From assembly GCA_009840285.1 (NCBI GenBank), contig VXOF01000045.1, positions 1 to 61,229 of the forward strand: a stretch of DNA of 61,229 nucleotides. The letters are read 5' to 3'. The position numbers and the translations under genes are program-made. Below the pieces are notes generated by a model. The model was not told the DNA's origin and did not search any database. It saw only the letters and a list, made by a program, of their open reading frames with translations. How positions within the stretch are numbered: position 1 is the stretch's first letter; the number at the start of each line of letters is the position of its first letter. Positions 42,502 to 52,000 of the stretch are shown here, one piece after another. Source of the DNA: Nitrospira sp. SB0662_bin_26 (GTDB taxonomy: Bacteria; Nitrospirota; Nitrospiria; Nitrospirales; UBA8639).

Positions 42502-43329
42502 TCAGAAATACCACGCCAGGCTCATCAGCATGCCGACGTCATCCGCGTCGATCTGCGTCGGGACCCTGACTCCCACCGTGTCGAACAATTCGACCCAACG
42601 TTTGCTGTTGTACTGGGTGTAGCGCGCTTCGATGCGGAGCCCGAGATGTTCGCTCAGCATCTTTTCGACGCCGGCGCCGTACGTCCAGGCCGTATAATCC
42701 AGGTTCCGGCTGTTCGTTCCCGAAACAAACTCGGGTTGGGTGGTCGAGGTACAGTTCATGTCTGACAGGCAACCTCGATAGTGATTCTGAAACTGCGCTT
42801 GGATGAGGCGGATGCCTCCGAGGACGTAGACGCTCGTGTCCCATGACCGCAGCACGCCGGGACTGCCGCCCAGCTTGATCGTGAAGCCGTAACTCCTGTT
42901 TTTTTGAAAGGACCATCGGTCCGGCCAGCTTTCGCCGGGCTGATTGCGTCCGGGGGACTCTCCCTTTCCCGGAAGCTGTCCCTTTGCCTGGCCGCCGTGA
43001 AACGCGATGTCCACCTCGGCGCTCACGTAATATCCGTCCTCCTTGGTGAGCAGCGGGATCCGGTGACCGACCAGGAAACCGATCCCGTACGCGAAGGTAT
43101 CGTCGGAATCATTGTCGTGAAACACCTGGCCGCTTCGCGGGTTGCTTGCGTTGGTATTGTCGACGGTCTTGTCGTAGGAGGTATTGACCCGTTCCACCGG
43201 GACCTGTACTCCGACATAGAACTGGTGCCCCTCGTGGGCGAACGCCGTATTGACCTGGGCCGACATGACCGGAAGCGCCAGGAGCAAGGCCAGCGTGATT
43301 GTGGGTATCCACTGTCGATTGCTTCGCAT
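42502..43329 (-). CDS. Outer-membrane beta-barrel protein
   Basis: 275 residues. The signal peptide (about 1-31) ends in NTAFA and is followed by HEGHQFYVGVQVPVERV, the first strand. Alternating-polarity strands run throughout (YGFTIKLGGSPGV, SVYVLGGIRLIQAQF, LGLRIEARYTQYN). The C-terminus is MLMSLAWYF with terminal Phe, the BamA recognition signal. Two Cys (GCLSDMNC) may form a loop disulphide. It resembles OmpA/OmpW-like 8-strand barrels, but no specific transport role can be assigned. AAGGAG lies 11 nt before the ATG. Confidence 0.82.
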   Translation of the reverse strand: MRSNRQWIPTITLALLLALPVMSAQVNTAFAHEGHQFYVGVQVPVERVNTSYDKTVDNTNASNPRSGQVFHDNDSDDTFAYGIGFLVGHRIPLLTKEDGYYVSAEVDIAFHGGQAKGQLPGKGESPGRNQPGESWPDRWSFQKNRSYGFTIKLGGSPGVLRSWDTSVYVLGGIRLIQAQFQNHYRGCLSDMNCTSTTQPEFVSGTNSRNLDYTAWTYGAGVEKMLSEHLGLRIEARYTQYNSKRWVELFDTVGVRVPTQIDADDVGMLMSLAWYF

Positions 43330-43456
43330 GGGTGTCGTCTCCTTTTTCCCCGGTTTCGCCCCTCTCTGAGGCGACCCGGTGCATGTGACGCCCGTAGGAT
43401 AGTCGAACAGGTCATGCGTGACAAGCTGCCACGTGCTCGCGTCAGGCGTGCCTGCT

Positions 43457-44170
43457 TTATTCGCCGCTGCCGTTCACGATCCGTCCGTCCACCATGTGGA
43501 TCGCGCGATCGGCTTGCCGCGCGAGGCGTTCGTTATGGGTGACGATCACGAATGCGGTCCGGCGTTTCTGATTCAGTTCTCTCAGCAGGGCGAACAGGGT
43601 TTCGCCGGTGTGTGTGTCCAGATTTCCCGTGGGTTCGTCCGCCAGGACCAGATCGGGATCATGAATGAGCGCGCGTGCCACGGCCACCCGTTGTTGTTCG
43701 CCGCCGGAGAGTTCACCGGGTTTGTGATGCAAGCGGTGTTCCAGGCCGACTTGCGACAGCAGTGCGCTCGCTTTTTCGACACACTGTGCCTTCGGCCGTT
43801 TTTGCATGAGGCTGGGAAGGTAGGTGTTTTCCAGGGCCGTAAATTCGGGCAGGAGGTGATGAAATTGAAACACGAACCCGATGCGCCGGTTGCGAAACCG
43901 GGCAAGCTCTTGTTCCGACAATCGGAAGATATCCTGGGATTCATAGCTCACGGTGCCTCGCGTCGGTCGATCCAGGGTTCCCAGAATATGGAGCAGGGTG
44001 CTTTTCCCCGCTCCCGACGCCCCAAGCATGGCCAGAAGCTCGCCTTGCCGGACTTCGAGATTGACGCCTTTCAGGACGTCGACGGTTTGATTGCCCAGGA
44101 CGAACGACTTGGACAGATCGGTCACTTGCAGAAACGGCGATGCTGGATCGGGAGACGTGTTCATGGGCAT
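43457..44170 (-). CDS. lolD: Lipoprotein-releasing system ATPase LolD
   Basis: 237 residues from the ATG at 44170, whose A is the last base of the lolC stop (TAATG). Walker A is GASGAGKST, Q-loop FQFHHLLPEFTALEN, signature LSGGEQQRVAVARAL, Walker B VLADEPTGNLD and switch His VTHNE. The LLPEFTALEN segment is typical of LolD. It powers extraction of outer-membrane lipoproteins from the inner membrane. Last gene of the lnt-prfB-lysS-lolC-lolD operon. Confidence 0.95.
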   Translation of the reverse strand: MPMNTSPDPASPFLQVTDLSKSFVLGNQTVDVLKGVNLEVRQGELLAMLGASGAGKSTLLHILGTLDRPTRGTVSYESQDIFRLSEQELARFRNRRIGFVFQFHHLLPEFTALENTYLPSLMQKRPKAQCVEKASALLSQVGLEHRLHHKPGELSGGEQQRVAVARALIHDPDLVLADEPTGNLDTHTGETLFALLRELNQKRRTAFVIVTHNERLARQADRAIHMVDGRIVNGSGE

Positions 44171-45414
44171 TACTCGTATCGAAGGGCGCTGACCGGCGCC
44201 AGCTTGGCGGCCTGCCACGAAGGATACAGCGTGGCGGCAAAGCTGATCAGAATGGCGGAAAACGCAACCAGGAACACGTCCAGGGCCTTCACGTGGACCG
44301 GAATGCTCGACAGGAAATACACGGTCTGATCGAAGGTAAAATAATTTTCGATGAGGTAGAGAAAGGTGTACCCCAGGGGGATGCCGATCGCCGTGCCGGT
44401 GAGGCCGATGACCACGCCGTTCAACATGAAGATGCGCATGATGGCTTGGGGTGTGGCGCCCATGGCTTTCAGGATCGCGATCTCGCGTTGCTTCTCGTTG
44501 ACGATCATGGTGAGCGTGCCCACGATGTTGAAAGAGGCGACAAGCGTGATCAGGACCAGCAACAGAAACATCATGGTTTTTTCGAGGCGCAAGGCCGAGA
44601 ACAGGTTGCGGTTCAGGAGCATCCAGTCTCTCGCCATGTATCCGGTTCCGAGCCGGTCGTCGATCCGTTCGGCCACGGCGTCGGCGGTAAACACGTCTTC
44701 CACTTTGACTTCAATACCCGTGGCGGTCCTGCCCATGCTGAAAAATCGCTGGGCCTCCTCCAGGGAGATGTAGGCCAGTGAGGCGTCGTATTCGTACATG
44801 CCCGACTCGAACAGGCCGACGACCCGAAACGGGCGAATTTTCGGCGTCATCCCCAACGCGCTGATGGGGCCCACGGGCGAGACGACGTTGATCCGGGAGC
44901 CGATGACGACCCCAAGACGCCTGGCCAATTCCTTGCCGAGGATGATGCCGGGTTTCGGGCCGGTCTGGGCGGAGGCGGCGGGAACGGCCAGATCCTGTAC
45001 GGTGCCGGATTTCACGTTCTTGGTAATTTCCGTGACCTCGGGCTCTTTATCCGGATCAATGCCGCGCAGGACGATCCCGCGCACGCCGGTTTTCGACGTG
45101 AGCAGCACTTGTTGGTAAATATAGGGCGTGGCCGCCACCACTCCCGGTATTTCCTCCACCTGCCGCATCACCTCCGCATAGCCCGCCATGGTTTGCTTCC
45201 CCCGCGGCTGGACCACGACGTGCGAGGTCGTCCCCAGGATCTTCGCCTGCATGTCCTCCTTGAAACCCGTCATGATCCCGAGGGTCCCGATGAGCGCGGC
45301 GACGCCCAGCGTAATGCCGGTGATCGAAATGAAGGTGTTGAGCGAAATGGTCCGGGTTCGACGTTTGGCCCGGAGATACCGGAGTCCCACGAAGATTTCA
45401 TACGGCAAGGTCAC
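44170..45414 (-). CDS. lolC: Lipoprotein-releasing ABC permease LolC/LolE
   Basis: 414 residues. N-terminal [20 protein letters not shown] is the LolC/E signature, followed by helix 1 ([20 protein letters not shown]). A large periplasmic domain spans about 45-265. The FtsX domain has three helices (about 275-405), including [20 protein letters not shown]. Only one permease gene is present beside lolD, so it probably acts as a homodimer, as in bacteria with a single LolF-type subunit. Its start overlaps the lysS stop by 4 nt. Confidence 0.93.
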   Translation of the reverse strand: MTLPYEIFVGLRYLRAKRRTRTISLNTFISITGITLGVAALIGTLGIMTGFKEDMQAKILGTTSHVVVQPRGKQTMAGYAEVMRQVEEIPGVVAATPYIYQQVLLTSKTGVRGIVLRGIDPDKEPEVTEITKNVKSGTVQDLAVPAASAQTGPKPGIILGKELARRLGVVIGSRINVVSPVGPISALGMTPKIRPFRVVGLFESGMYEYDASLAYISLEEAQRFFSMGRTATGIEVKVEDVFTADAVAERIDDRLGTGYMARDWMLLNRNLFSALRLEKTMMFLLLVLITLVASFNIVGTLTMIVNEKQREIAILKAMGATPQAIMRIFMLNGVVIGLTGTAIGIPLGYTFLYLIENYFTFDQTVYFLSSIPVHVKALDVFLVAFSAILISFAATLYPSWQAAKLAPVSALRYE

Positions 45415-46898
45415 AACGGTTTCTCCGGTCGAAGTTGAGGAAAGAAAATCACGTCGCGGATCGAGGCCTGGTTCGTGAACAACATGACCAGCCGGTCGAT
45501 GCCGATGCCTTCTCCCGCGGTCGGAGGCATCCCGTATTCCAGGGCGCGCAGGAAATCTTCATCGAAGTAGTGCGCTTCATCGTCGCCGGCTTCCCGTTGG
45601 GCGACCTGGGCCTCGAAGCGTTGGCGTTGGTCGAGCGGGTCGTTCAACTCGGAAAACCCGTTCGCCAGTTCGCGTCCGGCGATAAACAATTCGAAACGAT
45701 CGGTGAGACGCGGGTCCGTATCCTTCCGGCGCGAGAGCGGCGAGATCTCCGTGGGGTAGTCCGTAATGAACGTGGGTTGCGTGAGCCGGTGTTCCACGGT
45801 TTCCTCAAAAATCAGGTTCAGGATTCCAACCAATGTGGCGTCTTTCGGCACGTCCAACCCGAGTTTCCGGGCCGCCGCCGTTGCCGTGTTCTGATCTTCG
45901 AGCACGTTCCGGTCAAGGGCATTGCACTCGACGATGGCTTCGAAATAGGACAGCCGGCGCCACGGGGGAGTCAGGTCGATCACGTCACCCTGATACTCCA
46001 GCGTGTCGGCGCCGAGGACGTCCCTCGCGAGCGTGCCGAACAGGTCCTCGGTCAACGCCATGAGATCCCGGTAGTCGGCATAGGCCTGGTAAAACTCCAA
46101 CATGGTGAATTCCGGATTATGGATGGTCGAGATGCCTTCATTGCGAAAATTCCGATTGATTTCAAACACGCGCGGGAATCCGCCGACAATCAACCGTTTG
46201 AGATAGAGTTCCGGCGCGACGCGCAGGTAGAGGTCCGCGTTGAGCGCGTTGTGGTGCGTCACGAACGGACGGGCCGTGGCGCCTCCGGGTATGGGTTGCA
46301 TCATCGGCGTTTCCACTTCGAGGAACCCGTGTTCGGTGAGGTAGGCGCGGATGCCGGCCATGATCCTGCTGCGCGTTTCAAACACGGCATGGACGTTCGG
46401 GTTGGCGATCAGGTCCACGTAGCGTTGCCGGTACCGGGTCTCGATGTCCGTCAAGCCGTGCCATTTTTCAGGCAGGGGCCTCAGCCCTTTCGAGAGAAAC
46501 GTCAGCGTGCGCACTTCAACGGTCAACTCGTCGGTCTTCGTGCGGAACAGCCGGCCGTCCACTCCAATCCAGTCGCCCAGGTCCAATTCCTGGGACAGGC
46601 GAAACGCGTCGTCGCCCAGCACGTCTTTTTTCAAATAGACCTGGAGCCGGTGCGCGCCGTCCTGGAGCGAGGCGAACGCGGCCTTGCCGAAGCGGCGAAG
46701 CGCCACGATGCGTCCCGCGATGCGGCAGTCGACGGCCTGCTGCTCGAGTTCGTCTTTGGCCATGGCTTCGTGCGCCGCCAGGATGCGTTCGACCCGGTGC
46801 GTCGTCTCGAAGCGGGTGCCGTAGGGTTGCACCCCCATGCCCTTGAGCACGTCGAGTTTTTGAATGCGCTGTGCGCGCTGTTCGTTCGATTCATCCAT
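45411..46898 (-). CDS. lysS: Lysyl-tRNA synthetase, class II
   Basis: 495 residues. N-terminal OB-fold for the anticodon (about 60-155, [20 protein letters not shown]). Class II motifs 1 to 3: motif 1 in [20 protein letters not shown], motif 2 [20 protein letters not shown], motif 3 [20 protein letters not shown]. It lies between prfB and lolC on the same strand and overlaps lolC by 4 nt. A short hairpin repeat occupies the 99-bp gap upstream. Confidence 0.97.
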   Translation of the reverse strand: MDESNEQRAQRIQKLDVLKGMGVQPYGTRFETTHRVERILAAHEAMAKDELEQQAVDCRIAGRIVALRRFGKAAFASLQDGAHRLQVYLKKDVLGDDAFRLSQELDLGDWIGVDGRLFRTKTDELTVEVRTLTFLSKGLRPLPEKWHGLTDIETRYRQRYVDLIANPNVHAVFETRSRIMAGIRAYLTEHGFLEVETPMMQPIPGGATARPFVTHHNALNADLYLRVAPELYLKRLIVGGFPRVFEINRNFRNEGISTIHNPEFTMLEFYQAYADYRDLMALTEDLFGTLARDVLGADTLEYQGDVIDLTPPWRRLSYFEAIVECNALDRNVLEDQNTATAAARKLGLDVPKDATLVGILNLIFEETVEHRLTQPTFITDYPTEISPLSRRKDTDPRLTDRFELFIAGRELANGFSELNDPLDQRQRFEAQVAQREAGDDEAHYFDEDFLRALEYGMPPTAGEGIGIDRLVMLFTNQASIRDVIFFPQLRPEKPL

Positions 46899-46943
46899 CA
46901 GGTCGTTCCTGAATGTGTGCGCTCATTTGTCGAAATTTCCAAC

Positions 46944-46975
46944 TTCCCCTCCTTTGTAAGGAGGGGCAAGGGGAG
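46944..46975. repeat. Short hairpin repeat, family 2, copy 1
   Basis: CCCCTCCTT-TGT-AAGGAGGGG hairpin flanked by TT and followed by AGGGGAG. A nearly identical copy lies at 54594-54627. Here it sits inside the lnt-lolD operon between prfB and lysS. Confidence 0.75.
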
Positions 46976-46997
46976 AGAAAAGATGCACATGCGTCCC

Positions 46998-48105
46998 TTA
47001 TGATGACCCCGCGGCGGCTTGCTTCAGATAGGCTTCGATGAAGGAGTCGAGGTCTCCGTCCATGACCGACGCGATGTTTCCGGACTCGTGATTCGTCCTG
47101 TGGTCCTTGACCATTTGATACGGTTGGAACACGTACGACCGGATCTGGCTGCCCCAGGCGATGTCTTTTTTTTCGCCGACGATGGTTTGAAACTCGGACT
47201 CCTTTTTCCGCTGTTCCAGTTCGTACAACTTCGCTTTCAGGACGCGCATGGCGCCCATGCGGTTTTGCAATTGCGAGCGCTCGTTCTGACATTGCACGAC
47301 GATCCCGCTGGGGATGTGCGTCATGCGAATAGCGGTTTCGACTTTATTGACGTTTTGCCCGCCCGCCCCGCCGGCGCGAAACGTATCGATCTTCAGATCT
47401 TTGTCGTCGATCTCGACTTCGACGTCGTCATCCAGTTCGGGATAGACCGACACGGCGACAAACGACGTATGGCGGCGTTTGTTGGCGTCGAATGGAGAAA
47501 TCCGCACCAACCGATGCACCCCGGCTTCCGATTTCAGGTAGCCGTAGGCATACGGGCCCTCGATACTCAGCGTGGCGCTCTTGATGCCGGCTTCGTCACC
47601 GGGTTGGATGTCGATGCTGCCGACCTTGAAATCTTTGTTCTCGGCCCATCGCACGAACATCCGCATCAGCATCTGGGCCCAATCCTGCGATTCCGTGCCG
47701 CCCGCTCCGGGGTTGATCCCCAGAATGGCGGATCGTCCGTCATGCTCGCCGGCCAGCAACTGCTCCGTGCGCAGGTGCTCCAGGAGCGTTTCCAGCGTCT
47801 CGATGCCCTGGGTCAATTCGGCGTGGAGTTCGGCGTCATCCTCTGCCCCGATCAGTTCAAGCGTGGCTTCCAGGTCAGCCTGCCTTTGCTCGAAGTCGGC
47901 GACGCGAGCGATGTCCCGTTCAATCGTAGCTTTGCGCCGTCCCACCTTTGTCGCGATGTGTGCATTTTTCCAGAAATCGGGTTGGGCGCTTTCCTGTTCG
48001 AGTTCCTCGAGTTCGTGTTGTAGTCGAGGCAGGTCAAAGACGCCTCCGTAAATCTTTGACATGGTTGCCGGTGGTTTGCAGACGGGTTCGAATGTCCTCA
48101 AGCAT
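46998..48105 (-). CDS. prfB: Peptide chain release factor 2, programmed +1 frameshift
   Basis: Reads UGA and UAA stops. Translation starts at the ATG at 48105 (AAGGAG upstream), reads 23 codons ending RRRL and meets an in-frame TGA at 48036-48034. A +1 shift at CTT-TGA-C (skipping base 48036) continues as [14 protein letters not shown] to 46998, for 368 residues in total. The stimulatory GGAGG sits 3 nt before the CTT, as in E. coli prfB. The GGQ motif is in [14 protein letters not shown], with SPF-type specificity region [18 protein letters not shown]. The ATG overlaps the lnt stop by 8 nt. Confidence 0.96.
48034..48046 (-). promoter_or_regulatory. prfB autoregulatory frameshift site
   Basis: The minus-strand sequence GGAGG-CGT-CTT-TGA: a Shine-Dalgarno-like element, 3 nt, the slippery CUU codon and the UGA recognised by RF2 itself. 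Low RF2 slows termination and favours the +1 shift, giving feedback control. Confidence 0.95.
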
Positions 48106-49696
48106 GCCTGGCTCCTTTGCGTCGCGTTGAAAAGCGGGTGTCAACCGCGGATGGTCCGTCGATGAAACGGGCAAACGATAACAAAAACAAGGCCATTATA
48201 ACACAGGCCCACGCAAACACATCGCCAAATCGCGTATAAACCGTCGAGGGCGCGCTCAGGGAGATCGAGCCGATAACGGCGTGTTCGGCAAAAATGGGCG
48301 TCGCCGTCAGAATGCGTCCGGTCGGATCGATCAAGCCCGACACGCCGGTATTGGCGGCGCGGGCGAACGCCATGCGGTTTTCCACGGCGCGGAAGACGAC
48401 CATGCCGAAATGTTGATGCGGGGCCACGGTTTTTCCGAACCAGGCGTCATTGGTGATCGTCACCAGGAAATTCGCACCTTCACGAGCGAGTCGCCGGACA
48501 AGATCCGGAAAAATGACTTCGAAGCAGATCGCGACCCCAAACCGGGTCTGTCGCCCGTCCGGTCCCCGTTCAAAGTCCAGCAGGGTCGGCCCCGGACCCG
48601 GCTGAAAATCGCCGATGCCGACGACCAATTTATCCAGGAAAAAGAGTATCCGTTGCAGCGGAATGTATTCGCCGAAGGGAACGAGGTGTTGCTTGTCGTA
48701 CCGGCCGGAGATTTCCCCGGAGGGGTCCAGAAGATACGCGCTGTTCAACAGGTACGGGGTGCCGTCGCTTTGACGCCGGAGGGCCGGACTTCCGAACACG
48801 AGCGGCACTTCGGCGTTTTTCGTCATCCCGGTCACCAGCGATCGATAGTCCGGCTCCTGTTCGAACATAAAAGGCGTGGCGGCTTCGGGCCACAGGATCA
48901 GATCGGACCCGGGACTGACGGTTTCCGTGAGCCGGCGGTATCGGTCCAAAGTTTCTTCGCGATAGGCTTGGTCCCATTTGTGCGCTTGGTCGATATTGGC
49001 TTGCACGATCCCGACGGTGAGGCTGTCCGAAGGTGGAAGGTGCAGTTGCCCCAGCCCATAGAGCCATGCCCCGAGTAAGGCTGCTGCGGTCGAGGCCAAT
49101 GGAATCCAGGGGATCTTTCGCGGGGTATCGGTGAACAGCCGACGGAACAGGAGGAACAGCGAGACGTTCACCAGCACGATGAGAAACGACACACCGTAGA
49201 CGGCGGTGACGTTGGCGATCTGGATGAGCGGCAGCCATTGAAATTGGGAGTAGCCCAGCAGGCCCCAGGGCAATCCGCTGAACGCGTGGGTGCGCACGTA
49301 CTCCAAGGAGACCCACAAGCAGGGGGCTGCGATCCAGGTTGCGGCGGGCCATTGTCGTTCAAGCCGGACAAAGCCCCAGGCATACAAGCCGACGTACAGC
49401 CCCAGGTACCCCGCCAGGACCAGCATGAGCACGATGCTGATGGAAAGGGGGACTTTGCCGTACAGATGCATGGCGGTCACCACCCAATACATCGTGCCGG
49501 TAAACGCCAGAAAGCCGGCCAGCCAGCCACGCCGTAAGGCTCGGCTCGGGGTGACGCCGATCAGCACCCGGTGCAGTGGCAGGAGGGCCACCCAGGCGAA
49601 CAGACCCCAGGGAATCCCGTCAATCAGATTGGAAACGGAAAGCGAATACCCCGTACCCGCGAGCAAACAATAGAACCACACACGCGTTTTTGACAT
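48098..49696 (-). CDS. lnt: Apolipoprotein N-acyltransferase
   Basis: Final step of lipoprotein maturation in the inner membrane. 532 residues. About six N-terminal membrane helices (about 8-215), then the nitrilase-like periplasmic domain with triad E271 ([11 protein letters not shown]), K335 ([12 protein letters not shown]) and C391 ([11 protein letters not shown]). A last helix (about 495-515) anchors the C-terminus. First gene of the run leading to lolC-lolD, which sort the products of Lnt to the outer membrane. Start ATG at 49696. Confidence 0.96.
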   Translation of the reverse strand: MSKTRVWFYCLLAGTGYSLSVSNLIDGIPWGLFAWVALLPLHRVLIGVTPSRALRRGWLAGFLAFTGTMYWVVTAMHLYGKVPLSISIVLMLVLAGYLGLYVGLYAWGFVRLERQWPAATWIAAPCLWVSLEYVRTHAFSGLPWGLLGYSQFQWLPLIQIANVTAVYGVSFLIVLVNVSLFLLFRRLFTDTPRKIPWIPLASTAAALLGAWLYGLGQLHLPPSDSLTVGIVQANIDQAHKWDQAYREETLDRYRRLTETVSPGSDLILWPEAATPFMFEQEPDYRSLVTGMTKNAEVPLVFGSPALRRQSDGTPYLLNSAYLLDPSGEISGRYDKQHLVPFGEYIPLQRILFFLDKLVVGIGDFQPGPGPTLLDFERGPDGRQTRFGVAICFEVIFPDLVRRLAREGANFLVTITNDAWFGKTVAPHQHFGMVVFRAVENRMAFARAANTGVSGLIDPTGRILTATPIFAEHAVIGSISLSAPSTVYTRFGDVFAWACVIMALFLLSFARFIDGPSAVDTRFSTRRKGARHA

Positions 49697-49755
49697 AAGA
49701 CGATACAGTAGGGGAAGCTACCAGTCGTTGCAAGCAAGGCAAGATCGGGCTTCCC

Positions 49756-50349
49756 ATGACAGATCGTCTCGTGAATCCGTTTTCATCTTCCGGTAAAGGG
49801 TTCGAAATTTATGCCGGTCTCGAACCGTCACTGGCGGAGCTTCCGCTCGTGCGTCGCCAGTCAACCCATCCCCGTTCATTGATCACGGACCTCCAGACGA
49901 TTTCCCTCGAAGACTTGTTGGGAACCAGCGTGTCCGACCGGCTCATGGCGCAAGCCGTCAGAGCAGGGCTGTTGCTCGTTGTCGAGGCGTGGGATGAAGC
50001 GCATGAGGTGGCCCAGGAGTTGGAGACGGTGGAAGGCAGCTATTGGCACGGCATTGTCCATCGCCTGGAGCCCGACGCGGGAAACGCCAAATACTGGTTT
50101 CGCCGGGTCGGGACTCACCCCGTCTTTGTCCGATTGGGCGAGTGGGACAGCCGGTTGCCCCCTTCCGCGAAGCAGGTCTTCGACACGCTCGTTTCACCAG
50201 GCGCGTGGGATCCCTTCACGTTCATCGATGTCTGCATTAGGAATGCCGATGCCGGTTCTTCCGATCCATATCCCGCTCTTGTGACCCTTCAGGCCCGGGA
50301 AGTCCGAGCATTGCTGGACTATTGCGTCCGGAACGCGACGAACCAATGA
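49756..50349 (+). CDS. Conserved hypothetical protein
   Basis: 197 residues, cytoplasmic, no membrane segment. A striking central block ETVEGSYWHGIVHRLEPDAG NAKYWFRRVGTHPVF (about 91-125) recalls a family I have seen only as hypothetical in Acidobacteria-type genomes, with conserved Trp, two His and Arg-Glu-Pro-Asp-like residues. A C-terminal part (FIDVCIRNADAGSSDPYPAL) follows. ATG at 49756, without a strong ribosome binding site. It is divergent from lnt and convergent with the NSS transporter. No function assigned. Confidence 0.75.
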   Translation: MTDRLVNPFSSSGKGFEIYAGLEPSLAELPLVRRQSTHPRSLITDLQTISLEDLLGTSVSDRLMAQAVRAGLLLVVEAWDEAHEVAQELETVEGSYWHGIVHRLEPDAGNAKYWFRRVGTHPVFVRLGEWDSRLPPSAKQVFDTLVSPGAWDPFTFIDVCIRNADAGSSDPYPALVTLQAREVRALLDYCVRNATNQ

Positions 50350-50371
50350 CTGCCGGGCGACGCCCGCGGCA

Positions 50372-51736
50372 TCAGAACACGTGGACGGCGTGTAGGAGGA
50401 CAATCGTCACCGCGATCGGGGCGATGAAACGGATCAAGGCGTGCCAGATGAAATAGTTGACCGGGCTCTTCATGGCGAGTTCCTCCCGGCTCACGTGTTT
50501 GGCCATCACCCACCCGGCGAAGACGGCCATGCCGATCGCGCCGATCGGCAGCATGAGATTCGACGTGAGGAAGTCGATCTGCTCGAAAAAGGTCAGTCCC
50601 AACACCTTGACGTCCGCCCAGACGTTGAACGAAAAGGCCGTACCGAGTCCCAGAAGCCACGTGACCAGCCCGGTCCAGACGGCGGCCGCGCGGCGCGTCA
50701 TGTTGAACTTTTCGATCATCATGGTCACCGCCGGTTCGATCAATGAAATGGATGAGGTCCAGGCCGCGATGAGGAGCAGGATGAAAAAGAGCGTTCCGAA
50801 CAGCGTTCCCCCGGCCATGTGGCCGAAGGCCACGGGAATGGTTTCGAAAATGAGACTGGGTCCGGCTCCGGGCGTGAGGGCGTTCGCGAAGACAATGGGA
50901 AAGATCGCCATTCCCGCGATAAGAGCCACCATGGTGTCGGAGAGGGCGACGGCCACGGAGGTGCCGGTGATGGAGACGTTCTTGGGGAGATACGAGCCGT
51001 AGACCATGATGGTACCCATGCCCAGGCTCATACTGAAAAACGCCTGGCCCATGGCCGTGAGCATGCTGCTCCTCGAAAAATGGGTGAAGTCGGGCGTGAA
51101 CAGGAAGGCGAGACCTTTCATGAAGTAGCCGGTGGTCATGGCGTAGCCCACGAGTACGAGCAGGAGCACCAGGAGGGCTGGCATCAGATAGGTGACGGCT
51201 TTCTCCAATCCGCTCTGCACCCCCCGGGCCACGATGAACATGGTGATGAACATGAAGGTCGTGTGCCAGCCCACCTGAATCAACGGGCTGCCGACGAAGT
51301 CTCCGAAGAGGCTCGAGGCCCCGTCTCCGCTGAGGCCCGAGAAATCGCCGGCGGCCGCGTGGACAATGTACCCGATGGTCCATCCGCCGATGACGCTGTA
51401 ATACGACAGGATCAGGATGCCGGCCAGGGTGCCGGACCACCCGATGAGTTGCCAGCCCTGGCCGGCGTTGGTTTCCTCCGCCAGCGTCCGCATGGTATTG
51501 ACCGGCGTCTGCCTGCCGCGCCGGCCCAGCATGACCTCGGCCATCATCATGGGAATGCCCAGGAAGGCCACGCAGAGCATGTACGCCAGCACGAATGCGC
51601 TTCCGCCGTGGACACCCGTGAGATAGGGAAATTTCCAGATATTGCCGAGTCCAACGGCGGCGCCGGTTGCCGCCATGACAAAGGTCAAACGGGAGGACCA
51701 TTGGCCGTGCATGGATTGTCGGTCGTGCGTGATCAT
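50372..51736 (-). CDS. Sodium-dependent NSS/SNF transporter
   Basis: 454 residues with 11-12 membrane helices. The LeuT-like Na+/substrate site on helix 1 is AATGAAVGLGNIWKFPYLTG (about 22-41). Later helices include GSAFVLAYMLCVAFLGIPMM and the helix 6 region FFSMSLGMGTIMVYGSYLPK. Bacterial members import amino acids or related amines. Substrate unknown. The start is ATG 51736; an in-frame ATG at 51712 is possible. Single gene, convergent with the hypothetical at 49756. Confidence 0.92.
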   Translation of the reverse strand: MITHDRQSMHGQWSSRLTFVMAATGAAVGLGNIWKFPYLTGVHGGSAFVLAYMLCVAFLGIPMMMAEVMLGRRGRQTPVNTMRTLAEETNAGQGWQLIGWSGTLAGILILSYYSVIGGWTIGYIVHAAAGDFSGLSGDGASSLFGDFVGSPLIQVGWHTTFMFITMFIVARGVQSGLEKAVTYLMPALLVLLLVLVGYAMTTGYFMKGLAFLFTPDFTHFSRSSMLTAMGQAFFSMSLGMGTIMVYGSYLPKNVSITGTSVAVALSDTMVALIAGMAIFPIVFANALTPGAGPSLIFETIPVAFGHMAGGTLFGTLFFILLLIAAWTSSISLIEPAVTMMIEKFNMTRRAAAVWTGLVTWLLGLGTAFSFNVWADVKVLGLTFFEQIDFLTSNLMLPIGAIGMAVFAGWVMAKHVSREELAMKSPVNYFIWHALIRFIAPIAVTIVLLHAVHVF

Positions 51737-52000
51737 GCCCGTGCTCTTTTGATTTTTCCGATGCGCCCTTCGTTGGGACGGGCCTCTGTGCCGGCCCGAC
51801 TTTTCCCGAGGAATTTTCTTGTTGGGGGCGGAGTGTAGCCAGCCGGGCCTCGTGTTTCAAGGGACTTTTGTGACAGTGTCGTGAAGACGTGATGACGGCA
51901 TGCCGACTTGAGATTGGATCGGTTGCCTGACTATAGTGAGTCGTTCGCCACGGGTTGAATATGTAGGGGCGGTGTCTGTCCTTTCGAGCCAAAGAAGAAC

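Noticed and set aside
45435-47003. 522-codon open frame antisense to lysS
   Set aside because: lysS is unambiguous on the other strand. The mirror frame has no motif and reflects high-GC codon bias.
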